This document shows positions 32,801-43,543 of a DNA stretch of 64,000 nucleotides, piece after piece. The notes beneath the pieces are model-generated. The model saw only the letters and a program-made list of their open reading frames with translations, did not search any database and was not told the origin of the DNA. A program made the position numbers and the translations under genes. How positions within the stretch are numbered: the stretch's first letter is position 1; each line of letters opens with the position of its first letter. This stretch comes from Capronia americana (taxonomy: Eukaryota > Ascomycota > Eurotiomycetes > Chaetothyriales > Herpotrichiellaceae), in the NCBI GenBank assembly GCA_016110215.1, contig JADWQD010000005.1, positions 1,922,001-1,986,000 of the forward strand. The letters are read 5' to 3'.

Positions 32801-33207
32801 GTCACCTCCGACACGCCGAACATCTTCAGTGTCATCCTGCCGCCATGCAGTGTGCCCTCCTCAATCTCGATTTGCTGGAAGGTTAAGGGATCCGTGTCCT
32901 CGTTGAAGTCGTCCAATCTGGGTCGATCCCATTGCTGGTCTTTCTCCGAGTTATTCTCTTTCAAGCCGGTAATATCCTGGGTCATCTTCTCGAGAACCTC
33001 GGTCTCGAAGTGACTCTTGGGCTGGGACGAGCCCAGCTTCGACCTGAAGCCATGTGGGCCAGTCTGTGAGGAGTGGAAGGAGACATTGGGGCTGTTGCCG
33101 TTGAGTTTCCTCTTCTTTGCCGATGGCGGGGATTTGACGACATTGTGAGTATTGGTTGTGTCGGTTAGCACTCTCTTCTTGGGCTTGTCTGCCACGGCAC
33201 CAGGCAT
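29836..33207 (-). CDS. POL3: DNA polymerase delta catalytic subunit
   Basis: Family B replicative polymerase with proofreading exonuclease; lagging-strand synthesis and repair in the nucleus. Model: 33207..32806 and 32757..29836 (1107 aa), one 48-nt intron between MFGVSE and TGHSILLHVTDF. Seen: basic N-terminus KPKKRVLTD and SAKKRKL (nuclear signal), Exo I SFDIECAGRKGVFPEPHMDP (about 318), Exo II-like IIGYNIANFDFPYLLDRAKH, polymerase motif A DFASLYPSIIQAHNLCYTTL (about 602), motif B KVSANSVYGITGATVG, motif C YGDTDSVMVKFG (about 754), C-terminal CysA (CMGC...CENC, about 1008) and CysB, the Fe-S motif (CQRC...CSSKDC, about 1055). ATG 33207 is preferred over an upstream GTG. Confidence 0.98.
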
Positions 33208-33600
33208 GATTGCAAGTATACGTCGTTCCGAACAGCTCGCACTACACTTTGTGATGAAGGCTTGGAAGGCGCGGCGCGATGGGCGGAGTGGGAGAGGCAC
33301 AGTCGCGGATTAATAAATGGAGTGACGTGAACGCGACGCGAAAAGCCAAAGTGTAGATTTCGCCCACCGTAGACCGCGCTTTACCGTTTAGAGTCAGCTT
33401 AGCGTGCTTTGCGACCCAGACCGCCGCCGCTAACAATTCCAGTAAGCGGCTGAATTGTTTCATGTACGTACCAAGTGCCCCTCCAAACACTCACTCAACT
33501 TTCGTTAACCTCTCAATCCACGACAGAACGTGAGAAGTGGCCACACGGCAAAGGGACACATTGAAGACACCCAAACTAATCTTGTCCGGCGGTTGCAACC
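33208..33600. other. Divergent promoter POL3 / RDI1
   Basis: 393 bp between start codons. Contains the ACGCGACGCGAAAA element at 33331-33344 and no other recognised feature. Confidence 0.5.
33331..33344. promoter_or_regulatory. MCB/SCB-like element upstream of POL3
   Basis: ACGCGACGCGAAAA: two ACGCGA units, the second running into CGCGAAA, the form bound by MBF/SBF-type factors in yeasts. It is about 125 bp upstream of the POL3 start, where DNA polymerase genes of yeasts carry MCB elements. Function inferred. Confidence 0.45.
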
Positions 33601-34462
33601 ATGGCGGACGACTTAAAGGCTGAGCAGACACCTGGGTTCAAGGTGGGGGAGAAGAAGACAATCGACGAATACCACAAACTTGGTGAGTCTGCTGTCAAAA
33701 CAACACCGTCTTCCGTGAGCAAATGCGCACGGCTTCCGGGATGCATTATCAGTGCTTCAGCACGAGAGAATAAAGACCACTACAGGCACGTCTGACGTGA
33801 CAAGGCTGGTTTCTTGTTATTGGCATTCTCGCCTTGCATGTCTGCAGGACTCATGGCCGGACGCCCTCATCTCGACCAGCCACCTGACTAAGTCTCCCAC
33901 TAGACGCAAACGACGAAGCCATGCAGCGATACAAGCAATCGCTTGGTCTTAGCGGCGGCACCCCCATTGGTGATCCTAACGATCCTCGTACATGCATCAT
34001 CAAATCCCTCGCTCTGGTGAGTCGACCCTGATATACAGCTCAATCGTGCGGCCACTGACCTGGCCAAAGGAAGTCAACGGTCGACCGGACATCACCATTG
34101 ATCTCACCCATCCCGGCTCTCTCGACACCCTGAGTAAACATCCGTTCACCATCAAGGAAGGCACCACATACCAGATGAAGGTCGTCTTCACTGTCAACCA
34201 CGAGGTCCTCTCCGGTCTCAAGTACATTCAATCCATCAAACGCAAAGGTATCCGAGTCAGCAAGGACCAGGAAATGATTGGCAGCTTCGCACCCAACACG
34301 ACCGACAATCCTGAATACATCAAGAGATTCACTGAGGAAGAGGCTCCATCAGGCATGTTGGCTCGTGGTCACTACGAGGCAAGCGTCAGATTCACCGACG
34401 ACGATGACCGCACCCATCTAGAGTTCAACTGGTCGTTCGACATCGCCAAGGACTGGAAATGA
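33601..34462 (+). CDS. RDI1: Rho GDP-dissociation inhibitor
   Basis: Extracts prenylated Rho/Cdc42 GTPases from membranes and keeps them GDP-bound in the cytosol. Model: 33601..33682, 33904..34016, 34070..34462 (195 aa). Seen: N-terminal arm IDEYHKL | DANDEAMQRYKQSLGL, the linker LGLSGGTPIGDPNDPR, and the immunoglobulin-like domain RPDITIDLTHPG, FTIKEGTTYQMKVVFTVNHE, VLSGLKYIQSIKRKGIRVSK, MIGSFAPNTTDNPEYIKRF, EAPSGMLARGHYEASVRFTD and FNWSFDIAKDWK. Intron 1 is long for the region (221 nt), intron 2 is 53 nt with CACTGAC branch and an AAG acceptor. ATG follows GCAACC. Confidence 0.96.
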
Positions 34463-34660
34463 TGGTATTGGCTGTGAAAACCAGACGCTGCATATGTGTC
34501 GAGGTGCAATTTGGCGACGTGAGCAAGCCGATGCCTGGGAGCTGAGCTGTCGTACTGCGGAGTGATGTGCGATTGAATCAAGGGCGCTGAACTTGGATGG
34601 CATTGCTGGCCACTATGCGGAAGCGTTCAGCAATCCTCCCCAATCGCGACGATTGCATAG

Positions 34661-35698
34661 TTAGAGAAAGTACTCAATGTGAGAACCTTGGCTGTCTTTT
34701 CCTTGTGTCTGTTGTTGTTGTTGCTGCTGCTGTTGTTGCTCATTCCGATGAAGATCATTTTCTGGAGCCGCATCAAAGATGTTGAAGTAGCGGTCCCCTG
34801 CATCGCTTACTTCCAGCACGCTTGCCAAATTCCCGCAGCGGTAGCAATAATTAGGGGCACTCCAGACAGTGCTGAGGCGATCGTCGTACAATACCTGATA
34901 TCCTTCTTGGCACAGCTGGTGCGCGCGGAGGATATGAGACATGCTGTTGACTTGCAGGAACTTCTTCACTACATCTCCTCCAAATGTATATCCTGCGCCT
35001 CTCGGGGAAAGCGAAAACTCGTCCCGTTCCGGATCCGGGTCTGACCACACCAGATCCGCCATTGGGCCTTCGTGCGGTATCTCCCGGTATCTGTCGATGA
35101 TTTTGATCTGGTCGATCGAGTGTATAGACGGCGAAAGTCCACCATGGACACAGAATATCTGGTTGTTGATGACCACGCTCAACGTGAGGAAGTCGAACAT
35201 GTCCGTAAAGTAGTGCCAAACGTTTGCATTGCCGTATTTCCGTGCGCATTCCGTATAGAAGCCGTAAGACTGGGTAACGCCTCGTGATTCATGATTGCCG
35301 CGAATGAGATGAACACGCTGGGGGTATCGTAACTTCAAGCAAACAAGAAGGGAAATCGTCTCGACGCTGAATAGACCACGATCCACGTAGTCGCCGAGGA
35401 AGAGGTAGTTGGTGTCTGGACAAAAGCCGCCAATCTTGAAGATCTCGAGCATGTCAAAGAATTGGCCATGTATGTCGCCCACGACCGTGACTGGCGCCGA
35501 GATGTGTACCACGTTGCTCTCCTTCATCAACATCTCTTTTGCCTTTGCGCATATTGCCTCGATAAGGGACTCGGCCAGGAGGTTCTTTTGGTACAGTTGA
35601 GCAATGCATTGATCGAGGTCGATGCTAGCTGCAAACTCTCGTTATCAGCGACGTTATCCATGAAAGTCCATAGGTGCCGTACCAGGTAGGCCAGGCAT
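34661..35698 (-). CDS. PPG1: PP2A-like serine/threonine phosphatase Ppg1
   Basis: Catalytic subunit of the PP2A/PP4/PP6 class, closest to fungal Ppg1 (glycogen regulation and the Far complex in yeast). Model: 35698..35683 and 35628..34661 (327 aa). The 16-nt first exon (MPGLP-A) plus a 54-nt intron is needed because the frame ahead of SIDLDQCIAQLYQKNLL meets a stop. Seen: metal-site motifs GDIHGQF, GDYVDRG, RGNHE, then HGGLSPSIHSIDQI, WSDPDPERDEFSLSPRGAGY and SAPNYCYRCGN. The tail has ten consecutive glutamines (34705-34740) and ends EYFL, resembling the DYFL tail whose last leucine is methylated in PP2A. Convergent with RDI1, 198 bp apart. Confidence 0.94.
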
Positions 35699-36857
35699 TG
35701 TGAAGTGGGAAGGCCAGTCAGAGATCGAGCGGGCGGTGCGCCTGGCCGTCTACGGTCAGGGACAAGTTCCTCGGACTCTTACAAATGTATCGTGCGCTGT
35801 CTCATGGTTTCCAACGCCGTGAAATGCTACCAACAATGCACAGAGAAGGATTTGACAAACGCGCGCGTGAACAGAGCTGTGATGAGAGTCCGTCCACGAC
35901 CCCAAAGCGAAAGTGACGAAGCGGCAACTTCTGGAAATAAATGGCTGTCTGACCAAAACACGCGCCGCGTGGTTGCATCCCGAGGCCCGGTTGCTGTTCG
36001 AAGGACTCTAATTGTACACTACTGATGGTCGTTGGGAGCCCGCTGCCGCCGGCAACATGGCAATCAGTGGCAATCAGAATTGTGAGCAAAACGAGCAATC
36101 GGAGGATTTGCGCGACATGTTGCTCTTGTACCTCGTACACGGTGGGAAGGGAGAAGGAAATCCCAGTCAGACAGCCTCTTTTCTTGGGCTTGTGGTCGAT
36201 GTTCCTCAAAAGGGGCAACAGGTCACGCTCCCATATATCTCCAACTTATATATACTGATCCCAGTCTGTCCTATGCACCTATATTTTTCTCGACTGTTGT
36301 TATCTGAACCTGTCGTCGTTGCGATCTTCATGAGCGGATCTAAACTACTGGTTGTGGGTCTCATGTCGTACATCAGCTGCTATCTCACTTCCAGCTCATG
36401 CAGAGGACCGTTGGAGCTCTGCGGATGGCGACTGTTGCTTTTAGACAAAGAAACTCGGGCGCATTCGCAACTTCATCAACAAGAGTTTGTATAAGACGCA
36501 GGCGCATCACTGTGCGCAATACTCTATTTCCCTTCTTGCCAACGACAGGCGTCTCAATTCCTAAATTTCGTCGACCTGTGTCTTTCCATCACGTATCTCG
36601 TGAAGCTACTCTTTGACCACCTTCACCGGTCCACGTGCTCTATAGGGCGGTGGACGGCTTGGGTGCCGGCAGGTATTTTCTGCTTGCAGCCTTCACTTGC
36701 GCAACAAGCCTCCTTCCCAAACTCACACCGTCTTCAGTGCTTCCGTTCTTCAAGCAAGTCAAGGGACAATCGCGTCGATCTTCCCGTGTGATTATTCGAG
36801 GCTTCTCCCTTCTGGAGGATAGCACCATCATAGCTACCAGTTGACCTATTCTCCAGG
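35699..36857. other. Divergent intergenic region PPG1 / coiled-coil gene
   Basis: 1.16 kb. Many short overlapping frames (35705-36844), none with family features or consistent start. Nothing supported. Confidence 0.4.
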
Positions 36858-38757
36858 ATGCAGCACGCTCCCTATGACAATATGCCTCCATGGCAGCGAC
36901 CCAGCTCGACCGACTACGCAACTCGTGCATTTGGTGGCAGCCAGCGCTTTCCCAGTGGCAACAGGACGAATGAGCACGGCCTTGATGATAGGTACTACAG
37001 CGACCACCACAGACCCTATCATGGTGAACCGGTGCAACCTGACTGGTAAGTCAGCTCGGACTGCTTGATGAAGTCGTAGACTGACGGTCAGGCACCCGTA
37101 CTCCCCGTCACCGAGATGCTACGACGTGCGCATTCGTGGTGCAGCTGGGACGGACCATGACATGCGTATTCTCAGAGCAGCTGAACGCGAGCAGCACCAT
37201 CATCATGCCAACAGTGCACGCTCGGAACATCAGGCACATCATGATCATACCCAATCCAATAGTTCGCGGATCGCCAGATCCCCAAGTCCAACTGGGGCTC
37301 GGTCAAGTTCGTCCGCCGACCCGCAACGCCGCAACAGGAACCTCAGCGACCAAACTCACCTCATCCAGAGAAAAGACGGGCAGATCAGGGAGCAGCAAAA
37401 TTTCATTGACACGCTCACCACTGAAAAGCAGACCCTTACCACTAGTATTGAAAGTCTGACTGCGCTCAGGGACCGCTTGACTCGGCAGCTCCATGAGAAG
37501 AATGATGAGCTTCAACGGGTAAAATGTCACAATTCTGGGGTTCTACAAAGAGATGAACTCACGGTTAATCAGGGCAAGAACCTCCAGGATGCTGACCGCT
37601 ATATCAAAGATCTTCTGGCTCAGATCCGCAAGCTTGGGAATCTGCCTGTTCCTCCACCTCCCTGCTCCTCGACAGAGGATCTTGATGGGATCGAGGAACC
37701 GGGTGCCCGCGCGAAATCAGAAGATAACCTCGAAGCACTCGACTTTCCGGCCGACTTTGGTTTCGAAGGCGCAAATTTAGCCACACCAGTAGAACGAAGA
37801 ATACAGGCGCTCGGGGCTACCATGGACGAGAATGACTACACGGAATCACAGCAGCCCGTCATCATCTCGAAACACCTCCGAGATGGCAAAGACAACGAAT
37901 CGAGTTCATGGTCGCGGCCGGTCGATCAGACCGTACTTTGGCGCGGAGTCAAAGACGATCCCGCTTTTGCATTGATCGGCGATGGGCCGCCAGTCTCATT
38001 TGACGTGCTCCATCAACGCATTCATGGTGTCGCTTCAAGCCACGTCGAAAAGGACAACCGATATTACCCCCATCCGTCAGCATTCGACCCGGTAAAGGAG
38101 CGAATGTTTAACAAGCACGAAGAACAACCGACCACATGGAGAGAGTCTGGTGATCCCCAAACAGGGGAGTCTCTCATGCCACAGAAGGCCCCCGGCAGAT
38201 CAAGATCGCTATCACCTAGATTCAGGGAACGACGAGATCAGAACCAAAACTATCGCCTGCGAGGATATGAGCCTTTCCATTCGGACTGGCCGTCAAGTGA
38301 GCGAGACCGAGGCCCAGACCGATTCAGGAAAGTAGATCACGAACACAAAAACATGGAAGCCACGAGGGATGCAGACACCGCGAGGAGCTTTGGAGCGAGC
38401 TTTGGGAATGGTCAGCAGAGTCGGAAGAAACGCAAGGGAAGGAAGAGCCGACGGCAGCGAAAGCAAGAGAAGTCTACCAGAAATGTCGCTCAGCTCGTGC
38501 GCCACCCCTATCGTCCGAACATAGCCAACCAAAGCTCACCAAAACGGAAACTCCCTAGCAATGAATCAACCTGCCGGAACGCTGACGAGACACTGCCAAA
38601 TCGGGAGGGCATTAAATCAGACGCGGCCGGACGGGAAACACACGCCAGCAGCGTTGGTGGCGGCGAGGTGCTTCAGCTCTCAGGCCGTACGATGCGGGGC
38701 CTTCGAGAAGCTGATGCCGTGCTATTGCCCGCACAATGGCTATCACTGGACCGATAG
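36858..38757 (+). CDS. Hypothetical coiled-coil protein, unassigned
   Basis: Model: 36858..37045 and 37092..38757 (617 aa) with a 46-nt intron (GTAAGT...GTCAG). No family recognised. N-terminus is Tyr/Pro/His-rich and disordered (MQHAPYDNMPPWQRPSSTDY; HHHHANSARSEHQAHHDH), followed by SPSPTGARSSSS. A coiled coil spans about residues 155-210 (QIREQQNFIDTLTTEKQTLT, RDRLTRQLHEKNDELQR). The C-terminal third is disordered with a strongly basic cluster KKRKGRKSRRQRKQEK, a likely nuclear or nucleolar signal. A 54-bp segment starting GTAAAATG at 37520 and ending AATCAG could be a further in-frame intron. Near the 3' end another frame is open and Cys-rich, so the true C-terminus is uncertain. Confidence 0.65.
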
Positions 38758-39014
38758 CTGGCGGTAGGGCCGCTGAGGGAAAGGCGACTTGCTAAGGGCA
38801 CAATGATGACTCGCATCGTGTCGCGAAGTCAATAGCCAGCTGCTTTGCCCTAGATCATTGTACAGGCAGTACTCTTTAACCCGGCCAGGATCAGCCATCA
38901 ATCCAATCATGAAGTGGTTTGAACCTCGTCACACAGTGATATTCTATGCTTTGAAGCTAGTGAAGCCACGAGAAAAAGTGTGCAATCGTCCACTGTCCAT
39001 ATAGGTCTTTTTTT

Positions 39015-40072
39015 TCACAGATACTGTACAATTTGCTCCGGCTCCAGATGCGGGTACTTCTCCCTGACATGATAGATGGGCATCCCGAAGGTAAACCACG
39101 ACCCACAACTTTCGAAAGAATGTGTCCTACAAAGTAATTTGATCAGCGCGGAGCGTTCAATGACTATTCGCCCACTTGTCAACAGATCCTTGACGTCCAC
39201 ATCCTCAGTGTCTTTAAGCTCGCCGTGTTCACCGATCGTGGCCATCGCATTAAAGAGTCGAGGATTGTATTTCTCTTGTGTCTTCGTTACCAGGAGGCTT
39301 CGACCGTGGCCTTGGCCCCACTGATTTGCTTCGAAGATATTGTTCAAGAAGCGCGCGGTGTTGTCCCCCGGTAGAGTTATCTGGTTATCAAGGATGATCA
39401 ACTCGTTCTTCCTGAGGCGATAACTCAGGGCAATGCGGAATGCCTGCTGGTAGACCTTTTCGGGGAGTTCGGTCGAGAAATCTCGGGGTTTGGGTCCGAA
39501 GGCGACACCTCCGCCTCGCCTTATTGGTGATTTCTTGTCTCGGACTCGAGCGCGACCGGTGCCTTTTTGTTGATAGAGCTTGCGGTTTGACCCGTGGACA
39601 TCGAACCGCCATTTCGTGGACGCAGTGCCTTGACGGGTCATGTCGGCTTCGTAGATGACTGCGCGGTGGAGGATGTCTCGGCGGAGAGGCGCGTCGAGGT
39701 ATTTTGGGCTGTAGAGCGCATAGCCTGAGGGCTCGATCTGGGGCCACGTGTAGCGCGTTGCAAGGACGGGGTGGTCTAGGGCGTAGACTTCTGCTTCTGA
39801 TGCCGAGGTGGTGATTCTTGGTAAGGGGGTTTCGAGTTTGCTATTCGACTTATTAAGTCCGCCTTCGATGTCTTTGGCAATTTCTGAGATGGGCAGTTCT
39901 GTCTGAGTGGCAAAGTTGCGGCTGAGGCGAGGTGCGAGACATTGCTTTCCAAAAGTTAGAGATGTAATAGAATCGGAATGCGTGGTCATACCGTCACCGG
40001 GTCCGCGACATTGAGCTTTTTGAAGTTCCTCACCAGCCCTAAGAGACTGCGCGATGCTGACGAGTGCGCCAT
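39015..40072 (-). CDS. YML6: Mitochondrial large-subunit ribosomal protein uL4m
   Basis: Component of the mitochondrial 54S/39S subunit near the exit tunnel. Seen: the L4 core YTWPQIEPSGYAL..., VIYEADMTRQGTASTK, SNRKLYQQKGTGRARVRDKK, SPIRRGGGVAFGPKPRDFST, KVYQQAFRIALSYRLRKNEL. Preferred model: 40072..39992 and 39944..39015 (336 aa), giving an uncharged-to-basic leader MAHSSASRSLLGLVRNFKKL fit for mitochondrial import; the 47-nt intron has GTATGA, a perfect CTAAC branch and an AAG acceptor. An unspliced alternative begins at ATG 39989 (324 aa, MTTHSDSITSL), and a GTGAGG donor at the LGL codon would also keep frame. The core assignment does not depend on this choice. Confidence 0.9.
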
Positions 40073-40388
40073 CTGCCCTGGACTACCACGGTTTCCTGGC
40101 AGCCTTTCACCCTTTCACCCTCAGTGTACGGGAATCGCGAGCTGCAAGCATTGAAACTTGAAGTCGAGGACGCTGCAATGGGCAGGTTACGCGAAGGGTA
40201 AATAGTGGAGCCTCTTCGGAACAACCTCGGCAAAGGAGATCGAAATCTTGGCTCGATTTTTGTTCGAGATTTGGATCACCGCCAGTAGTAGGATGTTGCG
40301 CGTAGCAGACCATCCACTTCCTTTGCTGGGTAGAACCTCAGAAGGCTCGAAGAAAGCTGTGTAATCCTCTTTGGATCGTATATTGACT
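40073..40388. other. Divergent promoter uL4m / SPB1
   Basis: 316 bp between a mitochondrial and a cytosolic ribosome-biogenesis gene. No motif stands out. Confidence 0.4.
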
Positions 40389-42953
40389 ATGGCGATCCAA
40401 AAGAAGCACGGCAAAGGCCGTCTCGGTATGTTACACCCCGCCACTTGCATCGGTTCTCCGCCGTTGACTGACTGACTGACTGATTGATGCCTCGCAGACA
40501 AATGGTACAAGCTCGCCAAAGAGAAAGGCTACCGCGCGCGAGCCGCCTTCAAACTCATACAATTAAACAAGAAATATGGCTTCCTGGAAAAGAGTCGAGT
40601 CCTCCTGGATCTCTGCGCCGCACCAGGATCTTGGTGTCAAGTTGCGGCCGAGACGATGCCTGCGCAGAGTTTGATTATTGGTGTCGATTTGGCACCCATC
40701 AAGCCTATACCCAGAGTCATTAGCTTCCAGAGCGATATCACTACGGACAAATGCCGGGCGACCATTCGATCCCATATCAAGCATATGAAGGCGGATACTG
40801 TGTTGCACGACGGTGCGCCTAACGTTGGTGTAGCGTGGGTTCAGGATGCGTTTTCACAAGCGGAATTGGTACTGCAGTCGATGAAGCTGGCAACGGAATT
40901 TTTAAAAGAGGGAGGCACATTCGTCACAAAAGTCTTCCGGTCGAAGGACTACAATGCGCTACTTTGGGTGTTCAAACAGCTCTTCACATCGGTGGAGGCG
41001 ACGAAGCCTCCGTCTTCGAGAAATGTGTCGGCAGAAATATTTGTCGTGTGCAGAGGCTTTAAAGCACCTAAGAAACTGGACCCGAAGTTCCTGGATCCGA
41101 AGCACGTTTTCGCAGAAGTCCAGGAACCCACGCCTAACAACGAGGCCAAAGTCTTCAATCCGGAGAAAAAGAAAAGAAAGCGAGAGGGTTACGAAGAGGG
41201 AGATTGGACGCAGCACAAGAAAGTGCCCGTCAGCGAATTCATCCATACGACGGATCCTATCGCCATTCTCGCTTCGGTCAACACACTCAGTTTCGAGCAG
41301 CCTCCGAACGGTGACCTGGCACTGGCAACCATCGACAGACTGCCCGAGACGACTGCTGAAATCAGACAATGTTGCGCAGACTTGAAAGTCCTGGGAAAGA
41401 AGGAATTCCGTACATTGCTCCGTTGGCGATTGAAGGTCCGCGACAAGTTCGGCATGTCAAGTAAGGCAAAAAAGCAGCAAGAGAAAGAAGAGGACGAAGC
41501 CCAGCAAGGGGAAGAGGTCGCTGAAGTTGAGTCCATGGATGAAGAGCTCAAGATGCAGGAAGAACTACAGAAGCTGAGGGACCAGGATAGTAAAGAGAAG
41601 AAAAAGGAGCGGCGGAAGGAGAATGAGAAGAAGAGAAAAGAAATCGTCAGAATGCAGATGCATATGACCGCGCCGTTTGATATCGGGCTGGAGCAAAATG
41701 GCCCGGCGGGAGGGGGGTCGATGTTCAGCATCAAGACGGCCGAGAGGGCTCGGAATCCCCCGCGCATCGAGGATGAGGAAATGGCAATCGGCGATGACGG
41801 ACAATCGGAGGCCTCAGAACTCGACACACAAAGCGAAGACGAAGACGAAGTCGGCGATCGACTCGAACGAGAACTCGACATGATGTACGAATCATTCCAG
41901 CAAAGGAGAGAGGAAGCCGACGCAAAAGCACGAGCCAAGCGAGCAAGAAAAGAGAGAGAGACAGATGAATGGGAAGGCTTGTCTGACCAAGAAGACAGAA
42001 CCGACGATGTGGCTGATGACGCAGAGACGGACGGGGAAGACAACTATGCGACGAGGCAGCTACCCAGACACGAGGGACTGTCCAGCAAAGCAGCCATGTT
42101 CTTCGACCAGGAGATCTTCCAGGGCCTGGGCATCGAGGATGACGAGGACGATAAAGACAAGGACAGCGCAATTGAGATGGACGACGAGTCTTCAGACCAG
42201 GCCAAACCACCCGTCGCCGTTACCACCCGAACAAAAGTATCGGAAGGCCCACAACAGAGTAAACCTCTCAAGTCCGCGCTGAAGAAACCACGCTCCACAA
42301 AAGAAGAGGATTCCGAATCCGAGCCCGAGCCTGAAATCACAGCCTCTGCTCCTCGAGCAGAAGACCCCCTCACCTCCACCGGCCACTTAGACATCGACAT
42401 AATCACCGCCGAAGCCATGACACTAGCGCACTCGCTCGCGACTGGCGAAAAGACCACGCGCGACCTCCTCGACGACAACTTCAACAAATACACATTCCGC
42501 GACGTCGACGGCCTGCCCGAATGGTTCCTCGACGACGAGGACAAACACTCGAAGCCGCAGCGGCCCATTACGAAAGCCGCGGTGCTGGCGATCAAGGAGA
42601 AACTGCGGGCATTGAACGCGCGGCCGATCAAGAAGGTGCGGGAAGCGAAGGGGCGCAAGAAGTTCAAGGCCGCGCAACGGATGGAGAAGCTGCGCAAGAA
42701 GTCGGCCCTCCTCCTCGAAGACGAGGGCATCTCCGAGAAGGACAAGGCCAGCGCAATCACCAGGATGATGTCCCGCGCGGCCAAGAAGAGCGGCAAACCG
42801 AAGGAGAAGGCTAAGTTGGTGGTGGCGAGGGGTGTGAATCGCGCTATTGCGGGTCGGCCGCGGGGAGTCAAGGGGAGGTATAAGATCGTGGATCCCCGGT
42901 TGAAGAAGGATGTCAGGGCGGAGAAGAGGCTGAAGAAGAAGTTGAAGAAGTAG
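40389..42953 (+). CDS. SPB1: 27S pre-rRNA 2'-O-methyltransferase Spb1
   Basis: Nucleolar AdoMet-dependent methyltransferase that modifies the 25S rRNA A-loop guanosine during 60S assembly. Model: 40389..40425 and 40498..42953 (830 aa); the 37-nt first exon gives MAIQKKHGKGRL and the intron is 72 nt. Seen: FtsJ domain with YKLAKEKGYRARAAFKLIQL, AdoMet loop LLDLCAAPGSWCQVAAE (about 45-60), DTVLHDGAPNVG and FVTKVFRSKDYNALLWVF; a central helical DUF3381-like region (about 230-390); a long acidic disordered segment; and the Spb1 C-terminal domain (FNKYTFRDVDGLPEWFLDDE, then KVREAKGRKKFKAAQRMEK and VNRAIAGRPRGVKGRYKIVD) ending in a lysine-rich tail. Length matches the family. Confidence 0.97.
40462..40487. 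repeat. (GACT)n in SPB1 intron
   Basis: GTTGACTGACTGACTGACTG then ATTGATG, just before the acceptor CTCGCAG of the SPB1 intron. Each unit contains a CTGAC branch-site match, so several branch points are available. Confidence 0.8.
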
Positions 42954-43543
42954 GCGGGCAGAAAGCATTACAGGTTGCGTTGGTTATGCTTGAGAAAGAG
43001 CTGCCTGTGCCACGGTATATGCTGGTCCTCAACGCCCAATAAATTACTTTATGCCCCATATTCTCGCTTGCTCTCTCTAACAACCCTTTTCTTGGCGCGT
43101 TTTGTTGACGTGTAACCTCCCGTCTCGCCTTACGCTTGTCGCCGAGCCGCTGCTGCGTTTGTTTCGCGCGTGTGTGCACCGACGAAGGAGGCGTCTAGAG
43201 GGCGGTATATAGTACAAGAACTGTTACACGGTGCTGCTTGCTCCTTCACATGAAACCGATGCGCTCATGGGACCTGAGTTGATCCTCCTGGGGATTTCCC
43301 CCTCCATCCGGCCGCGACTGGATATGAACCGAGTGACGCGGTGCCGGGATTGCGGCGTGACGTTATGTGACTTTCGCATTCACAGAGCATCCAGGTCAAG
43401 GGCTTGGGGAGATGTTACCGAGGTGTTCCGGAGTGCTTGAAAGTGTAGCTGGTACCGGCTTGAACTCTTGCTGGGAGGGATCGGTGTCGGTCGCCTCTGA
43501 TATCCAAGGGTTTTGCATGTACTGCGGTGAACGAAACTCGCTT
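42954..43543. other. Convergent intergenic region
   Basis: 590 bp between SPB1 and the GT90 gene; short frames on both strands without family features. Confidence 0.4.

Noticed and set aside
33683..33903. RDI1 intron 1 as a separate small coding region
   Set aside because: Frames inside it are short; the flanking exons join perfectly to the Rho GDI N-terminal arm.
41189..42871. Long Ser/Leu-rich frames opposite SPB1
   Set aside because: They are antisense shadows of the acidic and lysine-rich low-complexity segments of Spb1.
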